Assembly (NCBI GenBank): GCA_017437825.1
Contig: JAFRXC010000052.1
Span: 1-40,896 of the forward strand
Length of the DNA stretch: 40,896 nucleotides
Source of the DNA: Bacteroidales bacterium
Lineage (GTDB): Bacteria > Bacteroidota > Bacteroidia > Bacteroidales > UBA932
Direction of reading: 5' to 3'
Below, piece after piece: positions 35,894 to 40,896 of this stretch. The first letter of the stretch is position 1, and each line of letters opens with the position of its first letter. The notes below the pieces were generated by a model. It worked only from the letters and a program-made list of their open reading frames with translations. It did not search any database and was not told where the DNA came from. Position numbers and translations under genes: made by a program.

Positions 35894-36544
35894 TTGATAG
35901 AGGTTAACTTAAATAATCTTTGGAAGGAACTGCCGCCGGATGTCAAATTGGTGGCAGTTTCCAAATATTATCCGGTAGAGGCGATTGAACGCGCATACAA
36001 GGCCGGACAGAGAGTATTCGCCGAGAGCCGCCCCCAGGACTTTGCAGTCAAGGTGGAACAACTTCCCAAAGACATAGAATGGCACTTTATAGGCCATTTG
36101 CAGACCAACAAGCTCAAACTGGTCCTTCCATACGCCTCGCTGGTCCAGAGCGTGGATTCGCGCCATCTTCTGGACGCCATAGAGAAATGGGGGAAGGACA
36201 ATGACAAGGTCATCCAGGTCCTCCTGGAAATCCATATAGGCGCAGAGCAGACAAAGCAGGGCTTTGCAGAGGAGGAAGCGCTGGACATACTGTTCAACGC
36301 TGACAAGTTCCCCCACGTGCGCTTCCGCGGCCTTATGGCAATGGCAACCAACACCGATGACGAGAGCATAGTCGATGCCGACTTCGCGCGTATCGATTCC
36401 TTCATGGCATATCTGGTGGACCTGTTCCCGGAGCTCGAAGGTTTCGACCAGCTGTCCATAGGTATGTCGGGGGACTACAAGATAGCGCTGCGCCACGGTG
36501 CTACAATGGTGCGCATAGGCAGTGCCATCTTCGCCGAGCAATAA
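35894..36544 (+). CDS. PLP-homeostasis protein, YggS/PROSC family
   Basis: A 216-residue pyridoxal-5'-phosphate-binding barrel protein that buffers free PLP. PLP would bind Lys24 in VAVSK. FIGHLQTNK, LEIHIGAEQTKQGF and the C-terminal phosphate-binding LSIGMSGDYKIALRHGATMVRIGSAIF are all present. The frame has no ATG at the right place; TTG immediately after the yidC stop codon (no gap) gives the family-length N-terminus, so a TTG start is called. Confidence 0.92.
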   Translation: MIEVNLNNLWKELPPDVKLVAVSKYYPVEAIERAYKAGQRVFAESRPQDFAVKVEQLPKDIEWHFIGHLQTNKLKLVLPYASLVQSVDSRHLLDAIEKWGKDNDKVIQVLLEIHIGAEQTKQGFAEEEALDILFNADKFPHVRFRGLMAMATNTDDESIVDADFARIDSFMAYLVDLFPELEGFDQLSIGMSGDYKIALRHGATMVRIGSAIFAEQ

Positions 36545-36557
36545 CACTTTACACTAT

Positions 36558-38090
36558 ATGAAAACCACATTATTCAGAAGAGTGATGCTGTCCGCGGCAG
36601 TGCTGCTGGCTGCATTCGCAAGCGCATTCGCATACAATGACGGACTTCCGCGCAGCACGCCGGAGGCCGAGGGCGTGGACCCTGCCGCCATCGTCCAGTT
36701 CTTCTCGGACCTGGACCAGAGCGGGCTGGAGATACACAGCATTATGGTGATTCGCCACGGAAAGGTTATCGCAGAGCACTGGTGGGCCCCGTACGGACCT
36801 GAGTACACTCACGCAATGTACTCTTTCACTAAGACTATGACCCAGGCTGCTGTAGGATTTGCCGTGCAGGAAGGCCTGCTTAAGGTGAGCGACAAAGTCA
36901 TCTCCTTCTTCCCGGACCTGCTTCCCGACGTAATCTCCGAAGATTTGGCCAACCTTACTGTGGAGCACCTGCTCACGATGAGCGTAGGCCATAAGTCCAC
37001 CTCATATGCAGGTTCCGGACTTCCGCAGGTGAAGTCTTTCCTGGCGGCAGAGTTCGAGTTCCATCCGGGCACCCACTTCGCATACAACATCTCGGCTTCC
37101 CATATGCTGTCCAACATCATTTCACGCGTTACGGGCGTCTCCATAAAGGAGTATCTTGAGCCCAGGCTTTTCGAGCCCCTGGGAATCAAGGACATCGCCT
37201 GGGAAATGGATGATGACGGTCACAATATGGGCAACGGCGGTTCGCATATGCGCACTTCCGACATGGCCAAGTTCTGCATCTTCATGATGAACAAGGGCAA
37301 GTACAACGGAAAGCAGCTGCTGAATTCAGAGTGGATAGAGACAGCCACCAGGCCGCATATCTACCAGAAGGATCCCAACGGTCCTGAGAAGGACGCTACT
37401 GACGACGGAGGCCAGGGTTATGGTTACCAGTGCTGGATGGGCCGCTGCGGCTCTTACAGGGCAATCGGAGGAATGAACCAGGTGATGCTGGTGTTCCCGG
37501 ACAAGGACTTCGCGGTTATCTCCACCGGTGTGGTACGCGACGAGACCGGCTTCAACAATATGGTTTACAAGATGCTTCCTTCAGTGGGCGACAAGAAACT
37601 CAAGGCTTCCAAGATCAACCTGGAACAGGCAATCTCTGGATATGCTCTCAAGAAGCCTTTCGAGCCTACGGCTGCTCAAGCAAAATCCGAGACTCGCAAA
37701 TACCGTATGTTCCAGAACCAGTACGGCATAGAGAAGGTTTGCTTCCGCTTTGACGCAAACGGCAACTGCCAGGTGACCCTGGAGACCGCCGCTAGCAATA
37801 CCAACCTCGACTTCGGCCTGGGCGACTGGAAACTCCGCCAGACCGACAGAAAGATGGCACTCGTACGTTCTTCCTATCCCAATACTCAGGATGTAACTCC
37901 TTATTACTCAGCTGGAATATGCGGATGGACCGGAAAGGACCAGCTGTCTGCCCAGTCCCTGTCATTCTTCAATGCAGGTACTACTGAAAACTTCCGCTTC
38001 ACCTTTGACGGTGACAAGTTCAAGATGGAGATCCTGGGCTCCGGCCCCAACGCCTCCAACGCAGTCCTCGAAGGCGTGAACTGCAAATAG
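36558..38090 (+). CDS. Class C beta-lactamase-related serine hydrolase, secreted
   Basis: A 510-residue secreted protein (signal peptide ending near AFAY, residue 25) of the serine beta-lactamase/esterase fold. The nucleophile motif is Ser89-Phe-Thr-Lys92 in MYSFTKTM. Tyr176 in FAYNISASH fits the catalytic Tyr, but the third position of the usual Tyr-x-Asn is Ile. The third box RAIGGMNQ replaces KTG, as in esterase-like members. A C-terminal beta domain (about 400-510) is additional. Antibiotic hydrolysis is not implied; a peptidase or esterase role is more likely. It lies 13 nt after the YggS-like gene. An in-frame ATG at 36522 would overlap that gene. Confidence 0.88.
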   Translation: MKTTLFRRVMLSAAVLLAAFASAFAYNDGLPRSTPEAEGVDPAAIVQFFSDLDQSGLEIHSIMVIRHGKVIAEHWWAPYGPEYTHAMYSFTKTMTQAAVGFAVQEGLLKVSDKVISFFPDLLPDVISEDLANLTVEHLLTMSVGHKSTSYAGSGLPQVKSFLAAEFEFHPGTHFAYNISASHMLSNIISRVTGVSIKEYLEPRLFEPLGIKDIAWEMDDDGHNMGNGGSHMRTSDMAKFCIFMMNKGKYNGKQLLNSEWIETATRPHIYQKDPNGPEKDATDDGGQGYGYQCWMGRCGSYRAIGGMNQVMLVFPDKDFAVISTGVVRDETGFNNMVYKMLPSVGDKKLKASKINLEQAISGYALKKPFEPTAAQAKSETRKYRMFQNQYGIEKVCFRFDANGNCQVTLETAASNTNLDFGLGDWKLRQTDRKMALVRSSYPNTQDVTPYYSAGICGWTGKDQLSAQSLSFFNAGTTENFRFTFDGDKFKMEILGSGPNASNAVLEGVNCK

Positions 38091-38119
38091 GTCCCCCTAA
38101 CTGCCCTCCTCACGCCTGT

Positions 38120-38190
38120 CGTCCCAAATAATGGGACGAGGGGAGCGAAAAAGGGGCTAAAACGCGTCTCACGTCCCCAAATACAGGACG
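38120..38190. repeat. Two related short hairpins between convergent genes
   Basis: CGTCCC-N7-GGGACG (38120-38138) and CGTCC-N9-GGACG (38172-38190) share the loop core AAATA and flanks, as if they were diverged copies of one unit about 52 bp apart. Neither strand has a T-run after the stems, so they do not look like standard terminators. A dispersed palindromic (REP-like) element is the alternative. Confidence 0.4.
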
Positions 38191-38224
38191 ACGGGCGCGC
38201 GCAGGGTTGATGATTACTCCAAGG

Positions 38225-39325
38225 CTATCGTAGAGTAGAGTAGATAGACTCTGCGATTGCGCGGGAGGCGCCGGTGCCGCCGAGGGCCTCGCGGATGAGG
38301 GCGTAGTCCGCAAGCATCTGGCTGCGGCGTTCGCCCGGAACGGAGATGGCGCGGACCTCCGCGACGACATTTTCTGAAGTGAAGTCTTCTTGGACGAGTT
38401 CCTTGAAGACTTCCTTGTTAAGGATGAGGTTGGCAAGGGAGATGAAGGAAATGTGGTCCATCACCTTGAAGATGCGCCTTGCCACGAAGGCGGTAAGCGC
38501 CGAAGTGCTCCAGCAAACCACCTGGGGAGTGCCTATGAGAGCGGCCTCAAGAGAGGCTGTGCCAGAATTTATGATGGCCGCCTGGGCGTATTTGAGAATG
38601 TCGTAAGTGCGTCCGAAAATGAGCTCCACGTTGCTGCGGGAGCCGATGAAGGGCGCGTAGTCCTCAGCGCTGCGGGACGGGGCTCCCGCGATGACCACCT
38701 TGCAGCCGAGCTGATCCGCCACTTCCATACAGACAGGCATCATCCGCTTTATCTCTCCCTTGCGGGAACCAGGCAGCACGGCCACATAGGGAGTGTGGCT
38801 GGCAGGGGAGTAGCGGTGGTTGTCAACGGCGTCCAGAAGGGGATTGCCCTTGTAGATGAAGTCTATGCCGGCTTTCTGGAAATACGGAATCTCGAAGGGG
38901 AAGACAATGTACAGTTTGTCCACATACTGCCTCAGTTTGCGGTTGCGGCCTTCGCGCGACGCCCAGGTCTTGGGAGCTATGTAGTAATACACCTTGAAAC
39001 CCCTGTCGTGGGCGAATTTCGCAATCTTGAAATTGAATCCCGGATAGTCGATCAGGATTACCACGTCCGGCTTCCAAGTCACGATGTCCTTCTTGCAGAA
39101 ACCCAGGTTGCCGAGGAGCTTGCCGGCCTTGCCAAGGACGTCCGTGAGGCCCATTACCGCCGTATCGGCGTAATGGCGCACAGGACGCTCCCCGCTGGCC
39201 GCGCCCATAAGGTCTCCTCCCCAGAAGCGGAATTCCGCCTCCGGGTCGCAGGCCTTGAGGCCCTTTATCAAGTTGCTTCCGTGAAGGTCTCCGGAAGCCT
39301 CTCCGGCAATGAGGTAGTATTTCAT
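38225..39325 (-). CDS. lpxB: Lipid-A-disaccharide synthase
   Basis: A 366-residue GT19 glycosyltransferase that joins UDP-diacylglucosamine and lipid X in lipid A synthesis at the inner membrane. Signatures: GEASGDLHG (8-16), LIDYPGFN (91-98), YIAPKTWASREGR, KGNPLLD (159-165), LPGSRKGEI (184-192) and the late NSGTASLEAAL. ATG 39325 is chosen because it begins the conserved MKYYLIAGEASG; a start at 39349 would overlap surE. It follows surE with one base between the stop and the ATG. Confidence 0.96.
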   Translation of the reverse strand: MKYYLIAGEASGDLHGSNLIKGLKACDPEAEFRFWGGDLMGAASGERPVRHYADTAVMGLTDVLGKAGKLLGNLGFCKKDIVTWKPDVVILIDYPGFNFKIAKFAHDRGFKVYYYIAPKTWASREGRNRKLRQYVDKLYIVFPFEIPYFQKAGIDFIYKGNPLLDAVDNHRYSPASHTPYVAVLPGSRKGEIKRMMPVCMEVADQLGCKVVIAGAPSRSAEDYAPFIGSRSNVELIFGRTYDILKYAQAAIINSGTASLEAALIGTPQVVCWSTSALTAFVARRIFKVMDHISFISLANLILNKEVFKELVQEDFTSENVVAEVRAISVPGERRSQMLADYALIREALGGTGASRAIAESIYSTLR

Positions 39326-39326
39326 C

Positions 39327-40166
39327 CTAAAGCTTGTGAAGGTCTTCAATCTGAAGGGACCTGAGCCTCTCGCTCTCTTCCGGGTCCTGGTTGCAGATGT
39401 TATGGGTTACTATTGCGACGTATCCTTCCTTTATGAGACGATGGTCGCTTAGATCGTCGTTGCCGGCGTTCTCCACGGGGTATCCGGTCATCATATACAG
39501 TTCCTCTCCCTCCTCGGGCTCCTCCATGTTGAAGATGCCCATATCCTGGAGATAGATGCCTCTTTTCCTGTAGACGTCAGGGTCGAAGGGCTGATACTCC
39601 TCTTCCCAGTGGATGCTGCCCAACCCGGCCACCTTGATGCCTTTGATCTCTTCCAGCGAAGCCTTGGGGAAGTTTATGTTGTAGTATACGCCCCAGCGGT
39701 GCGGATTGTCCGTCATTATCTTCTGGAATATGCCGGGGAAGAGTGCCTTTATAGCGCTGAAGTCTCCTTCAGGGCTGAAATCGTCCAGAGAGACGCCTAT
39801 TCCCACGATACCGTTCACGGCGGCCTCCTGCGCTGCTCCCAGAGTACCTGAATAAAGCGAGGCGGTGGCCGCGTTGGAGCCGTGGTTGATACCGCAGACA
39901 ACTACGTCCGGGCGCTTGTCGCCCAGCAGGATGTTGTCTATTCCGAACTTGACGCAACTGGCAGGCGTTCCGTCCAGGTACCAGCTGTCGGGCGCATACT
40001 GCTTTACAGCTATGCGCTTAAAACCCAACGATATAGCCATTGACATACCGGACTGGTGGTATTTGGGGGCAACGATTGTGACGTCCCCGAAAGGACGCAT
40101 AATCTCCACCAGGGCCTCCAGGCCGCGGGCCTTGTATCCGTCGTCGTTGGTAATGAGAATTTTCAT
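39327..40166 (-). CDS. surE: 5'/3'-nucleotidase SurE
   Basis: A 279-residue metal-dependent nucleoside monophosphatase. Metal ligands are Asp8 and Asp9 in LITNDDG, Ser39 in HQSGMS and Asn94 in GINHGSN. DGTPASCVKFGI is the family substrate loop. ATG 40166 is used since the family begins with MKILITNDDG; an ORF extension to 40283 runs across both divergent promoters. It is the first gene of a two-gene unit with lpxB. Confidence 0.95.
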   Translation of the reverse strand: MKILITNDDGYKARGLEALVEIMRPFGDVTIVAPKYHQSGMSMAISLGFKRIAVKQYAPDSWYLDGTPASCVKFGIDNILLGDKRPDVVVCGINHGSNAATASLYSGTLGAAQEAAVNGIVGIGVSLDDFSPEGDFSAIKALFPGIFQKIMTDNPHRWGVYYNINFPKASLEEIKGIKVAGLGSIHWEEEYQPFDPDVYRKRGIYLQDMGIFNMEEPEEGEELYMMTGYPVENAGNDDLSDHRLIKEGYVAIVTHNICNQDPEESERLRSLQIEDLHKL

Positions 40167-40182
40167 AGTAGATTTGTTTATG

Positions 40183-40190
40183 CAAATATA
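40183..40190 (-). promoter_or_regulatory. Candidate -7 box of surE-lpxB
   Basis: Minus-strand TATATTTG, a full match to TAnnTTTG, 16 nt before the surE ATG. No clear -33 motif is seen in the A/T-rich sequence upstream. Confidence 0.6.
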
Positions 40191-40211
40191 TGAAATAACT
40201 ATTTTTTTTAA

Positions 40212-40219
40212 TAATTTTG
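40212..40219 (+). promoter_or_regulatory. Candidate -7 box of the GAPDH gene
   Basis: TAATTTTG, a full match to TAnnTTTG, 78 nt before the ATG at 40298. The leader would be about 74 nt, long compared with most genes in the window. It is divergent from the surE box with 21 bp between them. Confidence 0.55.
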
Positions 40220-40249
40220 CGAGGATTTGGGAGACGCTCCCGATAGTAG

Positions 40250-40896
<647 letters not shown>

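Noticed and set aside
36558..38090. Antibiotic-resistance beta-lactamase
   Set aside because: Only the general fold and SxxK motif are shared; the other two motifs differ from true class C beta-lactamases.
38390..39364. 324-codon open frame on the plus strand
   Set aside because: Antisense to lpxB, which is certain from its motifs; no promoter or family match.

Overview
The window looks like chromosomal DNA of a Bacteroidota (Bacteroidales) bacterium, probably gut or rumen associated. The reasons are: promoters of the Bacteroidetes type (a -7 box close to TAnnTTTG, sometimes with a TTTG about 20 bases upstream) in front of most transcription units, with little sign of Shine-Dalgarno sequences; many surface lipoproteins; an Na+-pumping NADH dehydrogenase; a DUF4493-type lipoprotein; and a xylan/arabinan utilisation locus. 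Genus cannot be fixed from the sequence. No plasmid, phage, IS element, rRNA or CRISPR signal was seen.

Layout. 1-4131: tRNA-Asp (minus), then divergently a PqqD-like small protein, a UvrA-type ABC ATPase and a Stealth-family phosphotransferase. 4136-5440: fimbrillin-like lipoprotein (minus). 5535-13208: GH51 arabinofuranosidase sitting directly behind nqrABCDEF (minus). 13249-18449: UvrD/PcrA helicase and an M16 metalloprotease lipoprotein, closed by a long perfect hairpin. 18539-20086: carboxylesterase lipoprotein (minus). 20394-21470: DUF4493/DUF6359-like lipoprotein preceded by a structured leader. 21570-31288: pentose locus, with GPH symporter, GH3 xylosidase and polyol dehydrogenase (plus), a secreted unknown protein and a GH43 enzyme (minus), then xylB-xylA (plus). 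31502-40166: trmD (minus), DUF349 protein, yidC, PLP-homeostasis protein and serine hydrolase (plus), lpxB and surE (minus). 40298-end: start of GAPDH.

How it fits together. Secreted GH51 and GH43 enzymes and possibly the esterase would trim arabinose side chains or esters from plant xylan. The GPH symporter would import short xylosides or xylose. The cytoplasmic GH3 enzyme would release xylose, and XylA/XylB would feed xylulose-5-phosphate into the pentose phosphate route. No SusC/SusD pair and no local regulator gene are present. The rest is housekeeping: respiration, DNA repair, tRNA modification, membrane insertion, lipid A synthesis and glycolysis.

The least explained sequence is non-coding. 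The 5' leader of the gene at 20394 has its first bases complementary to its own start codon region, around a GNRA-capped hairpin. A perfect orphan promoter at 31433-31463 points into a shared hairpin terminator and could make a small RNA of about 115 nt. Several promoters lie only 4-7 bases from their start codons, and the nqrA/uvrD divergent promoter is nearly symmetrical. All promoter calls are by eye against the family consensus.
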